From: Clostridium sp. K4410.MGS-306
GTDB lineage: Bacteria; Cyanobacteriota; Vampirovibrionia; Gastranaerophilales; Gastranaerophilaceae
DNA: 64,000 bases
Assembly (NCBI GenBank): GCA_000980375.1
Contig: LARD01000004.1
Coordinates: 1-64,000 of the forward strand
Direction: 5' to 3'
Part shown: positions 7,886-15,695 of the stretch, piece by piece
Position numbering within the stretch: the stretch's first letter is position 1
How the letters are laid out: each line of letters opens with the position of its first letter
Notes under the pieces: generated by a model
The model's input: the letters and a program-made list of their open reading frames with translations, nothing else
Databases searched by the model: none
Told to the model about the DNA's origin: nothing
Made by a program: the position numbers and the translations under genes

Positions 7886-10342
7886 ATGAAAATTTCACTG
7901 GAATGGCTTAATGAATTTGTTGATCTCACAGACACTACACCCGAACAAATTGCTCACGAACTGACTATGAGCGGTTTGGAAGTAGAAGAAATTGAAAAAA
8001 CAGGCCCGAAATTTTCAAATATAAAAACAGCACAAATAAAACTTATAGAAAACCATCCGAATGCCGATAAACTGCACCTTGTGACAGTTGACCTCGGTAA
8101 TGAAACCAAAACCGTTGTCTGCGGCGCGCAAAATATACAGGAAGGGCAAATTATCCCTTATGCTTCTGTAGGCTCAAAAGTTTTGGACAGAAAAACAGGT
8201 GAACAGTTTGAACTCACTCCCGCAAAAATCAGAGGTGTGGAATCTCAAGGAATGCTGTGCTCTCAAGACGAGCTGGGGCTTGAGGGCTTGCAGGAAGAAG
8301 ACGGAATCCTTATTTTGAACAGATTGTACGACGATATCAAATTAGGCACTCCTGTTGAAAAACTGCTCAATATTAAAGAAGATATTGTACTGGATGTTGC
8401 ACCCACTGCAAACAGAGGGGATGAAATGTCTGTTATCGGGGTTGCAAGAGAGCTTTGTGCAATATTTAACAAAAAGCTGCAATTCTCACCGCTTCAAAGC
8501 ACACAGGACAATTCAACAGACAAATTCGAAGTTGAAATTATTGATAAAGAAGGCTGTAAATACTACAGCGCAGGCCTTTTAAAAGATGTTGTAATAAAAC
8601 CGTCGCCTGAATGGATGCAAAGACGCCTCACTGCCTGTGGTATCCGTGCAATAAACAATGTTGTTGATATTACAAACTATGTTCTTTTAGAATACGGCTG
8701 CCCGCTGCACGCTTTTGATAAAGACAAATTAAACGGATATCTTTGCGTGAGACGTGCAAAAGAAAACGAAACAATCGTTACACTCGATGAAATCGAACGT
8801 AAAACAAACAGCGATACAGTGCTGATTGCAACAAAAGAGCAGGCTGTCTGCGTGGGTGGCGTTTTCGGCTCTGCCAACAGCGAAGTTGACGACAACACAA
8901 AAAATATTGTGCTTGAAGCTGCCTACTTTACACCGGCTCAAAACAGACGCTCTGCTAGAAGCATAGGCTATAGAAGCGAAGCCAGCGCAAGATTTGAACG
9001 CGGAATTGATATTGAAATTGTTAAACCCGCACTGCTTAGAGCAATGCAGCTTTTAGTGGACCTTGCGGATGCAAAAGTTGACGGTATTGTAGAAACAGGC
9101 GACAACAAACTGCCGGAAATCGATATTACTTTAAGATTTGCTCAAATCAAACGTATTTTAGGCACTGAAATCCCTGTGGAAAAATGTGTTGAAATCGCAC
9201 AGAACCTTGGCTTTGAGCTCCTTGGCAAAAACGAAATTGCTGCAAAATTCAAAGTTCCGTCTTTCAGAAGAAACGATGTGTACAGAGAAATCGATTTGAT
9301 TGAAGAGATTTCAAGAATTTACGGCTACGACAAGATTGATCCAACCTTGCCGAAAAATACCCAGTCGCCTGAAATCAGCGAAGAATCAAGAATTTTGAAA
9401 AAAGTTTCCAACATGCTTTTGGGTAAAGGTTTTATGGAAGCCGTTACTTCATCACTTGTTGGAGAGCCCTTGTACAAAGAGTTCTGTGTAGAATTTGATG
9501 ATGAAAAAGCCGTTAAAGTATGCAACCCGCAGAGCGAAGACCACACAATGCTTCGCCAGTCACTGATTCCGAGTGTTTTGAATGTTGTTAAAACAAACCT
9601 TTCAAACGGACAAAAAGACTTTTCTATTTTTGAAACAGGAAGAACATACTTTATCGAGCGTGAAACCGATGAAAAAGATTCCGGCGTAACAGAAAGAAGA
9701 ATTCTCGCAGGTGCCATGACAGGTGATATCAATAACGAAAAATGGATTAAAAAACCTGTGCTTGATTTCTTTAGTGTAAAAGGCGTTGTGCAGAATCTTC
9801 TTGAGCTTCTGGGGCTGGAAAACAGAGTGCAGTTTAGACCATGCAATGACAAAGCGTTTTTGCATCCCGGTAAAAGCGCAAAACTCGTTATGCTTGGCAA
9901 ACAGCCTCTGGAAGTTGGTTTCTTTGGTGAAGTACATCCTATTTTAAAAGACAAAGAAAAATTTCAGCAAAATGTATATATTTTTGAAATCAACCTTGAA
10001 GAGCTTTTAAAAGCAGTGCATACTTCTGTTGTAAGATACAAAAAACTTTCACAATTCCCGGAAGTGCAAAGGGACCTTGCGTTTATTGTGCCAGAGAGTG
10101 TGTCTCATGAAGAGATTGCAAAGATTATCAAAAAATCTGTAAAACAAAATCTTTTCAACGGTGAAGAGCTCTTTGATATTTATCAGGGAGAACACATACA
10201 AGACGGTTTTAAAAGTATGGCGTACAGAATCAAAATGCAAGACAAAGATGCCACGCTGACAGACGAAACCGTTGAAGAACAAATGACTTCGATTCGAAAT
10301 AACCTTAAAAAATCAATTTCCGAATTAAGCTTTAGAGAGTAA
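7886..10342 (+). CDS. pheT: Phenylalanyl-tRNA synthetase beta subunit
   Basis: An 818-residue beta chain of the alpha2beta2 synthetase that charges tRNA-Phe. Domains in order: EMAP/tRNA-binding domain (about 40-150), B3/4 editing domain (about 210-380, containing the MQRRLTACGIRAINNVVDITN segment), B5 (about 400-470), a synthetase-like core with VEAVTSS-type sequence (MEAVTSSLV), and a C-terminal anticodon-binding domain (LSQFPEVQRDLAFIV, from about 715). Full length. No pheS is adjacent, so the alpha subunit must be elsewhere. It starts an apparent operon with the HEAT-like protein and tatD. Confidence 0.96.
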   Translation: MKISLEWLNEFVDLTDTTPEQIAHELTMSGLEVEEIEKTGPKFSNIKTAQIKLIENHPNADKLHLVTVDLGNETKTVVCGAQNIQEGQIIPYASVGSKVLDRKTGEQFELTPAKIRGVESQGMLCSQDELGLEGLQEEDGILILNRLYDDIKLGTPVEKLLNIKEDIVLDVAPTANRGDEMSVIGVARELCAIFNKKLQFSPLQSTQDNSTDKFEVEIIDKEGCKYYSAGLLKDVVIKPSPEWMQRRLTACGIRAINNVVDITNYVLLEYGCPLHAFDKDKLNGYLCVRRAKENETIVTLDEIERKTNSDTVLIATKEQAVCVGGVFGSANSEVDDNTKNIVLEAAYFTPAQNRRSARSIGYRSEASARFERGIDIEIVKPALLRAMQLLVDLADAKVDGIVETGDNKLPEIDITLRFAQIKRILGTEIPVEKCVEIAQNLGFELLGKNEIAAKFKVPSFRRNDVYREIDLIEEISRIYGYDKIDPTLPKNTQSPEISEESRILKKVSNMLLGKGFMEAVTSSLVGEPLYKEFCVEFDDEKAVKVCNPQSEDHTMLRQSLIPSVLNVVKTNLSNGQKDFSIFETGRTYFIERETDEKDSGVTERRILAGAMTGDINNEKWIKKPVLDFFSVKGVVQNLLELLGLENRVQFRPCNDKAFLHPGKSAKLVMLGKQPLEVGFFGEVHPILKDKEKFQQNVYIFEINLEELLKAVHTSVVRYKKLSQFPEVQRDLAFIVPESVSHEEIAKIIKKSVKQNLFNGEELFDIYQGEHIQDGFKSMAYRIKMQDKDATLTDETVEEQMTSIRNNLKKSISELSFRE

Positions 10343-10345
10343 TTT

Positions 10346-11581
10346 ATGACAACAAATAACGAACAACTTGTTAAAGACCTGACCGCAAAAGATGAAACAA
10401 AGGCTTTTGCGGCTGCGCAATGCATAATAAACAATGCTGATACACAGGCATTTTCGCTTCTTTGCGACAAAAGTGAGTTTTTATTCGACTTTGTAAAAAA
10501 TAATGTGAATAAAAGACTGCAAAAAGCCGTGAATGAAGGCAATTTCAGAAACCTCTTTGCGTTTTTGAAAAACTACTGCCCTGATTTTGAGGATACAATC
10601 ATAGGCGGCATTGCACGCTTTGCAAATGAAGATTTAACAGACGAAATGCTTGAGCTGCTCGAAAACGGCAGTGATGACGAAAAAGCATACGCAGCAAAGT
10701 ATTTTTCCTACATACCTGATACCATTGCAGCAGATGACCTTACAGAGTATGCGTTTTCAGATAACGAGGCTGTTGCTTTCAACTCTGCAAAGGCTCTTGG
10801 GGCAATGAAAATAGATTCGGCTTATCAAAAAGCTCTTGAGCTGTTAAATTCAGATGACGAGTTCACAGTGCTCAAGGCTGTGAAATTCCTTGTTGCGTAT
10901 GAGGATAAAGCCGCTGTTGAACATATCTTAAAAGCTATGGAACACTCTTCCATGAGCGAAAATATTGCGGGAGAAATCCCCTATATCCAGAGCCTTATGG
11001 AGCTTTTACAACAGTATGAGGATAAAAATTATGTACTGCTTTGTATCGACAATATCCTCTCGGGGCTGGGCGAGATTCTGCCTTTGAGCCAGATATTCTG
11101 CTTTGAGATGTTTGAGGTGCTCGAGTATTTGATTCCTTACAACACAAACAACAAAAATCCGCAGGCAGCCGTTGTGCTTTTAAAAGCCCTGTCAAAGTTT
11201 GAAGAGCTGGCAAACAATGAGGAATACACTTTTGACGAGGATAAAAATACAAAACAGGAAATTCAGGATATCTACAACCTGTTGAAAAAACAGCAGGAGT
11301 ACTTTTGGAATGCACAGAAAAACCTTGTTAAAAACGAGCTTGATGAATCAAATGTTCCCGTGTATCGCATAAGCAGCGCGTTAAGCGTTATTTGCGAGTA
11401 CAAGCTTGTGCAGGCACAAGATGAAATAAAGAACCTTTTGCACTCCAACAATGAAATTCTTTTATGCGAGGCAGCTTCCGCTTTAAAACAAATAGGCAGA
11501 CTCGATTGTGCGCAAAAAGAATCAATCCTTGCAAAAGTCCATGACGAAAACAAAAAAGCACTTATCAACAGTTTATTTTAA
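10346..11581 (+). CDS. HEAT-like repeat protein, unknown function
   Basis: A 411-residue soluble, acidic, almost entirely helical protein. Repeated units of about 30-35 residues with helix pairs (for example SDNEAVAFNSAKALGAM and SDDEFTVLKAVKFLVAY) point to HEAT/Armadillo-type repeats, which normally form protein-binding scaffolds. No catalytic motif or membrane segment is visible. It starts three bases after the pheT stop and its stop is one base before tatD, so it is cotranscribed with both. I do not recognise the family. Confidence 0.75.
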   Translation: MTTNNEQLVKDLTAKDETKAFAAAQCIINNADTQAFSLLCDKSEFLFDFVKNNVNKRLQKAVNEGNFRNLFAFLKNYCPDFEDTIIGGIARFANEDLTDEMLELLENGSDDEKAYAAKYFSYIPDTIAADDLTEYAFSDNEAVAFNSAKALGAMKIDSAYQKALELLNSDDEFTVLKAVKFLVAYEDKAAVEHILKAMEHSSMSENIAGEIPYIQSLMELLQQYEDKNYVLLCIDNILSGLGEILPLSQIFCFEMFEVLEYLIPYNTNNKNPQAAVVLLKALSKFEELANNEEYTFDEDKNTKQEIQDIYNLLKKQQEYFWNAQKNLVKNELDESNVPVYRISSALSVICEYKLVQAQDEIKNLLHSNNEILLCEAASALKQIGRLDCAQKESILAKVHDENKKALINSLF

Positions 11582-11582
11582 T

Positions 11583-12347
11583 ATGCTCATAGACACGCAC
11601 ACACATATTGATATGGATAATTTTAAAGACCGGTTTGACGAAGTACTCAAAACTGCGGCTGAGTACGGGGTGAAAAAGGTTGTTATCCCCGGTGTGGAAC
11701 CTGCTGGGTTTTCGCGTATTGTTGAGTTGTGCGAAAAATATGACAATGTATACGGTGCTGTCGGGGTTCATCCCGAGGAAGTGGGTGCTTTTGATGAAAA
11801 AGCTGAAAGTTTAATGCGTGAATATCTCAAACACCCGAAAATCATTGCAGTGGGCGAGGTGGGGCTTGATTACTACTGGGATAAATCACAGATTGAACGA
11901 CAGAAAGAGATTTTTGAACGTCAGATTTTGATAGCAAAAGATGCCAAAAAGCCTGTACTTGTGCATGACAGAGAGGCTCATCTTGATACATTTGAGATTC
12001 TGAAAAAAACAAATGCAAAAGAAACCGGAGTGGTAATGCATTGTTTTTCCGGAAGTCCGGAATTTGCGTTGGAGTGCGTTAAAGAAGGATTTTATATTGC
12101 ACTTGGCGGGGTTGTGACTTTTAAGAATGCAAAAAAAGTAAAAGAGGTTGCAAAGGCTGTGCCGCTTGAAAAGTTACTTTTAGAAACTGATGCGCCCTAT
12201 ATGACACCTGTGCCCTATCGCGGCAAAGAGAACCAGCCGGCTTATGTGAAGTTTGTGGCACAGGAGATTGCTTCTATTAGAAACATCAGCTTTGAAGAAG
12301 TGGCAAATGCTACCACGGCTAATGCAAAAAGGCTTTTAGGGATATAG
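11583..12347 (+). CDS. tatD: TatD family metal-dependent DNase
   Basis: A 255-residue TIM-barrel hydrolase of the TatD family, 3'-5' exonuclease/deoxyribonuclease type. Metal ligands are all visible: DTHTHID at the start, GEVGLDYYWD, VHDREAH, HCFSG and LETDAPYMTP. The start ATG at 11583 sits one base after the upstream stop; a longer in-frame extension into the previous gene adds no conserved sequence. In many bacteria tatD lies close to DNA polymerase III accessory genes, as here. Confidence 0.92.
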   Translation: MLIDTHTHIDMDNFKDRFDEVLKTAAEYGVKKVVIPGVEPAGFSRIVELCEKYDNVYGAVGVHPEEVGAFDEKAESLMREYLKHPKIIAVGEVGLDYYWDKSQIERQKEIFERQILIAKDAKKPVLVHDREAHLDTFEILKKTNAKETGVVMHCFSGSPEFALECVKEGFYIALGGVVTFKNAKKVKEVAKAVPLEKLLLETDAPYMTPVPYRGKENQPAYVKFVAQEIASIRNISFEEVANATTANAKRLLGI

Positions 12348-12372
12348 CTGTTTTATTTTTAAATCCCAACTA

Positions 12373-12381
12373 TGCTAAAAT
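12373..12381 (+). promoter_or_regulatory. Extended -10 promoter of holA, predicted leaderless
   Basis: TGCTAAAAT is an extended -10 element (TGnTAAAAT) ending six bases before the holA ATG at 12388. There is no Shine-Dalgarno sequence. The expected transcript start is at or within a base or two of the ATG. Confidence 0.55.
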
Positions 12382-12387
12382 ATAACC

Positions 12388-13359
12388 ATGCTGTATTTTT
12401 ATCACGGACAGGAAGATTATCTTATAGAGCTTGAGCTTGAATCACTCAAGTCCAAAGTAGTGGACAAGTCGTTTTTGTCTACAAACTATCGCGTGTATGA
12501 CAACCCTAAGTTTCAGGAACTAATTGATATTTTGCGCACACCGTCTTTGATGTTTGGCAATGTGCTTGCTGTTGTGAACTGTGAAAAATACTTTTTTGAC
12601 ACAAAAGGCAAGATAAACTTTGATGACAAAGAGCTCAAACAAATTGAAGAAGCCATCCAGTCAATGCCTGAGAGCCTGCATGTGGTTTTTGTGTGCAGAA
12701 TAGAACGCGGCAGCACAAAAAAAATCGACACACGAAGAAAAATCTATAAAATCATCTCTAAAAATGCTTCAACATCAGAATTTGCAGAATTTAAACCTTA
12801 CCAGAAAGAACTTGCTTCGTGGATTCAAAAACAGGTTAAGAAAAAAGAGTTGATGATGGCGTCTGATGTTGTGCAATTTTTGATTGAGCGGCTTGGCACT
12901 AACCTTCGGGTAATTGATAACGAGCTTGAAAAGCTCAAGTTGTCCGTTTATCCGGAAAAAAATATAAAAAAAGAACACATAAAAGATATCTGTACATCAA
13001 CAGAGGATATTTTTCTTTTGTCCGATTATATTTTGAAAGGCCAAAAAGACCTTGCGCTTTTGGAGTTTAAAAAACTGTGCACTAACAAGCATTACCTTGA
13101 GATTCTTGCTGTTTTGCAAACCAGTTTTTCCAGACTGGCTGCTATGAAGGTTGATTCTGTTGATAAAAGCTCATTTGAAATTGCATCTAAAACCCATATG
13201 AGCGAATTTATTGTAAAAAAACAACTTGAAAAGCTGCGCAATGTGCCCATGGACAGGATTATACAAATAAGAAAGAATCTGCTGGAGGCTGAATACAGGG
13301 TAAAAACAGGTGAAATGGCTTTTTATGAGCTTCCTGTGGAGCTTGGGATTCTGGGGTAG
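12388..13359 (+). CDS. holA: DNA polymerase III delta subunit
   Basis: A 323-residue clamp-loader delta subunit that opens the beta sliding clamp. The N-terminal FYHGQEDYLIELELESLK segment and the RTPSLMFGNVLAVVNC segment fit the HolA family, as do length and the C-terminal helical region (AVLQTSFSRLAAMK). The neighbour three bases downstream is a HolB-like protein, which strengthens the call. The gene has an extended -10 directly before the ATG and no ribosome site. Confidence 0.85.
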   Translation: MLYFYHGQEDYLIELELESLKSKVVDKSFLSTNYRVYDNPKFQELIDILRTPSLMFGNVLAVVNCEKYFFDTKGKINFDDKELKQIEEAIQSMPESLHVVFVCRIERGSTKKIDTRRKIYKIISKNASTSEFAEFKPYQKELASWIQKQVKKKELMMASDVVQFLIERLGTNLRVIDNELEKLKLSVYPEKNIKKEHIKDICTSTEDIFLLSDYILKGQKDLALLEFKKLCTNKHYLEILAVLQTSFSRLAAMKVDSVDKSSFEIASKTHMSEFIVKKQLEKLRNVPMDRIIQIRKNLLEAEYRVKTGEMAFYELPVELGILG

Positions 13360-13362
13360 TTT

Positions 13363-14307
13363 ATGTTTCATCCGATATTAAAACGAAAATTTGAATATGT
13401 CACAAACTATTTTGAAACTGCAATAAAAAACGAAAAGCGCAGCTTCGCTCAATCGATTGTGCTCTACGGTCAGGATATTGTGGCACAGTATTACCTTGCA
13501 ATGGAAATATCCAGACAGCTGAACTGTATGAAAGACGCAGACCCCGCCTGTGACTGCCTTAATTGCAGCTGGATACGCAACAATCAGCACCCTGCTGTTT
13601 TGACTGTTTCAAAAAACGATAACAAACCTTCTGACGATACTTCAAGCAAGGTTATCTCGATAAAACAAACCCTTATGATTAATAACAGCCTTATCAATTC
13701 ATCTGATTATTACAGGGTGTTTATTTTTTGTGATTCGGAAATCGGAGAAATGAATGAGTTTGAAAAAAAACATATTCAAGACTTTGGCGGGCTTAATTTC
13801 AAGTTTCCGCAAGAAAACTGGATACCAAAACCGCTCAACAGAGATGTGCTTATAGAAGCTTCTGCAAACTCTCTGCTAAAATCTATTGAAGAGCCGCCAG
13901 AGCGCACGCTGTTTTTGTTTTTGACAGAAGACAAAGAGGACATCATAGAAACTATTATTTCGCGCTCTCAGAGTTTTTATGTTCCGTCATTTAATGCACA
14001 GAGCTATGATACTGAGTTTTTAACAGCAGTGCTTGCTGACTACCCTGCAATAAAAAAGATAAATGTTATAAATACAGCTGCTGTGCTGCTAGAAGCAATG
14101 CAAGAGCATGATTACAAGGTAGAGTATGTTCTTGATTGCATGGAGTTTTATTTGGCACAGATGATAAAAAGAAATTTGAATAACAAAATGCTTGTTCAAA
14201 AGATAAAAAAAGATATTTCGAAAATCCAGCATGCCAAAAAACAGGCACAGGCTTATATCAAACCCCAGCTTATCATTGAAGACCTGTTGTTTTCGTTTGC
14301 GTTTTAG
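13363..14307 (+). CDS. holB: DNA polymerase III delta-prime subunit-like protein
   Basis: A 314-residue clamp-loader protein. The four-cysteine zinc pattern of delta-prime/DnaX is present near residue 50-65 (CMKDADPACDCLNC), the P-loop is degenerate (LYGQDIVAQYYLA), as expected for delta-prime, and the sensor-type segment reads SANSLLKSIEEPPERTLFLFLT with the SRSQSF motif in place of SRC. It starts three bases after holA. The C-terminal 100 residues are lysine-rich helices. No polymerase or DnaX gene is in the window. Confidence 0.85.
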   Translation: MFHPILKRKFEYVTNYFETAIKNEKRSFAQSIVLYGQDIVAQYYLAMEISRQLNCMKDADPACDCLNCSWIRNNQHPAVLTVSKNDNKPSDDTSSKVISIKQTLMINNSLINSSDYYRVFIFCDSEIGEMNEFEKKHIQDFGGLNFKFPQENWIPKPLNRDVLIEASANSLLKSIEEPPERTLFLFLTEDKEDIIETIISRSQSFYVPSFNAQSYDTEFLTAVLADYPAIKKINVINTAAVLLEAMQEHDYKVEYVLDCMEFYLAQMIKRNLNNKMLVQKIKKDISKIQHAKKQAQAYIKPQLIIEDLLFSFAF

Positions 14308-14645
14308 ATTTTAATTTGTAGTCTAAAAAGCTTTTAAATAGCACTTTTTACTCATGAAACATTAAGAAATGTAACAGATATATACTATTTATAACTCTAA
14401 TATGGCAATTTTCTTTAAAAGAAATTGTTTATATAAGTACGAGAGATATAAGAGACGAAAGACAAAGGTTAAACACCACTTACATATTAGAGATATTAGA
14501 GAAACAAAGCTAAACCACAAACTTAAAAACTTACTTATTTACTTCACTTCATTTACTTCACACACTTCACAATAGACGAGGAATGTAAAGAAATTTTCAT
14601 TCCAACGGCTCTGCTTAATTGCGAGCCGTTTTTTTTATTTTTTGA
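14308..14645 (+). ncRNA. Gene-free stretch; candidate small RNA with own terminator
   Basis: This 338-base gap holds no convincing reading frame but much structure on the plus strand. A -10-like TATACT is at 14381-14386. A bulged hairpin follows (14406-14415 with 14419-14427). Then come two imperfect copies of an A/G-rich unit (14442-14483 and 14489-14534, both beginning AGAGATAT and ending CTTAC), a pyrimidine-rich tract with repeated TTTACTTCAC, a hairpin (GGAATG 14580-14585 with CATTCC 14598-14603), and a strong terminator. The RNA class was not recognised; it is not tmRNA and shows no obvious RNase P or SRP core. Confidence 0.45.
14604..14637 (+). terminator. Rho-independent terminator
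   Basis: An 8-bp perfect GC-rich stem (14604-14611 with 14623-14630) is followed by eight Ts. It only makes sense for plus-strand transcripts, so it closes holB or the candidate small RNA. Confidence 0.85.
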
Positions 14646-15512
14646 TTAATATTCGGGGAATTTTTGATAAAGTTTTGAAAGTATAGGATGGTCTTTCAAT
14701 AACTCTTTCCAATGATCGAGCTCTTTTCCCTTGAGTGACATATTTGTAGAAACCGTATTAAAACTCAACAGCCTGTGTGCATTTGTTCTTTCAATCCTGT
14801 TTTTGCATTGCTCGAGCGTTGTTACTGCTCCGGTTGTGTTCATATCAATAAAAAACTTTCCGCATTTTTCTATAACAATTGGCACAAAACTGCTTATGGG
14901 TATTTCTCCGGCAAGGCGTTCAAAGTGTTTTTCCAGTGCTGGCATGATTTGGTTTGAGTTTTTTATTTGAACATAGTACTCTTCTCCCCTGTCAGGAAGA
15001 AAACCCATTTTTGTATGGTACAAAATTGCTTTTGGAAGAGCAACGCGGGGTATCTTTTCTATACCGAGCTGCACTGCTCTTTCTATATGCATCTGGTCGA
15101 GCCGGAAGCCCACTCCCGCAAGATCCTGTCTGTGAGTATTCATCTCTCCTGTAATCATAAACAATTTTTTGTCCGAAGCCGGCTTTATGCTATATTCTTT
15201 GCTGCCGATGCTTTTGCCGAATTTGTCTACAAGCTCGATGGTCTCAACTGTTACGGAAGGTTCGTAATGGTTCTTTTTTGAAGAGAGTTTTACCTTTGCT
15301 TCGACAGGTTTTCCTGTTTTTAAATCTTTGAGCAAAATAGTATCAGGCCTCTGGCCTTTGTATTCAAAGGTATCGCTTAAAAGCTCTTTCATTGTGCTGC
15401 TTTTAAATACATTTTCATCAATGTATTTTTGCATAATTTTTTCAGAATCTTTGACTGCTTTTTGAAGATTGGGGTCTACGGTTCTTTTAAAAATGTTTTT
15501 TATAAGTATCAT
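14646..15512 (-). CDS. Unknown protein with a possible GNAT-like segment
   Basis: A 288-residue soluble protein, not recognised. The middle part (about 120-190) has a stretch that resembles the acetyl-CoA site region of GNAT acetyltransferases: AGVGFRLDQMHIERAVQLGI and then AILYHTKMGF, comparable to the 'A..FY.K.GF' pattern. The family match is tentative. The N-terminal third is charged. It is monocistronic, and convergent with the candidate small RNA upstream in the window. Confidence 0.6.
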   Translation of the reverse strand: MILIKNIFKRTVDPNLQKAVKDSEKIMQKYIDENVFKSSTMKELLSDTFEYKGQRPDTILLKDLKTGKPVEAKVKLSSKKNHYEPSVTVETIELVDKFGKSIGSKEYSIKPASDKKLFMITGEMNTHRQDLAGVGFRLDQMHIERAVQLGIEKIPRVALPKAILYHTKMGFLPDRGEEYYVQIKNSNQIMPALEKHFERLAGEIPISSFVPIVIEKCGKFFIDMNTTGAVTTLEQCKNRIERTNAHRLLSFNTVSTNMSLKGKELDHWKELLKDHPILSKLYQKFPEY

Positions 15513-15589
15513 TATTGCTTTTCTTTCACAAAAGGTTTAAAAACTAAAAAAAGATTTTTTTGCTTTTTGTCTGTAAAAGTAAAAATTGT

Positions 15590-15605
15590 ACACTTAATAT
15601 TGTAA
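15590..15605 (+). promoter_or_regulatory. Candidate NrdR-box-like site upstream of nrdJ
   Basis: ACACTTAATATTGTAA agrees at 12 of 16 positions with the NrdR box pattern acaCwAtATaTwGtgt. NrdR represses ribonucleotide reductase genes in many bacteria. Only one box is clear, whereas NrdR normally uses two, so this is tentative. Confidence 0.35.
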
Positions 15606-15615
15606 CAAACTACAG

Positions 15616-15642
15616 ACCATGACTGCATTGTCATGGTTTTTT
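15616..15642 (+). terminator. Terminator-like hairpin upstream of nrdJ
   Basis: An 8-bp perfect stem (15616-15623 with 15630-15637, loop TGCATT) runs into six Ts. It lies 54 bases before the nrdJ start. No gene ends here on the plus strand, so it could end a short upstream transcript or act as an attenuator. Confidence 0.6.
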
Positions 15643-15655
15643 AGTATTACAATAA

Positions 15656-15661
15656 TATAAT
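15656..15661 (+). promoter_or_regulatory. -10 box of nrdJ
   Basis: A perfect TATAAT about 40 bases before the GTG start. No good -35 is visible at normal spacing. The predicted leader of about 28 nt contains GGGGAGA. Confidence 0.45.
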
Positions 15662-15695
15662 TAGATAGTTATTAGATTTGGGGAGAAAATTTAAA

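Noticed and set aside
15678..15695. Upstream TTG as start of nrdJ
   Set aside because: The GGGGAGA ribosome site would lie inside the gene; GTG at 15696 is at the right distance.
15513..15695. Cobalamin riboswitch before nrdJ
   Set aside because: Expected for a B12 enzyme, but no GGTG-AATCC-CCGC core is present.
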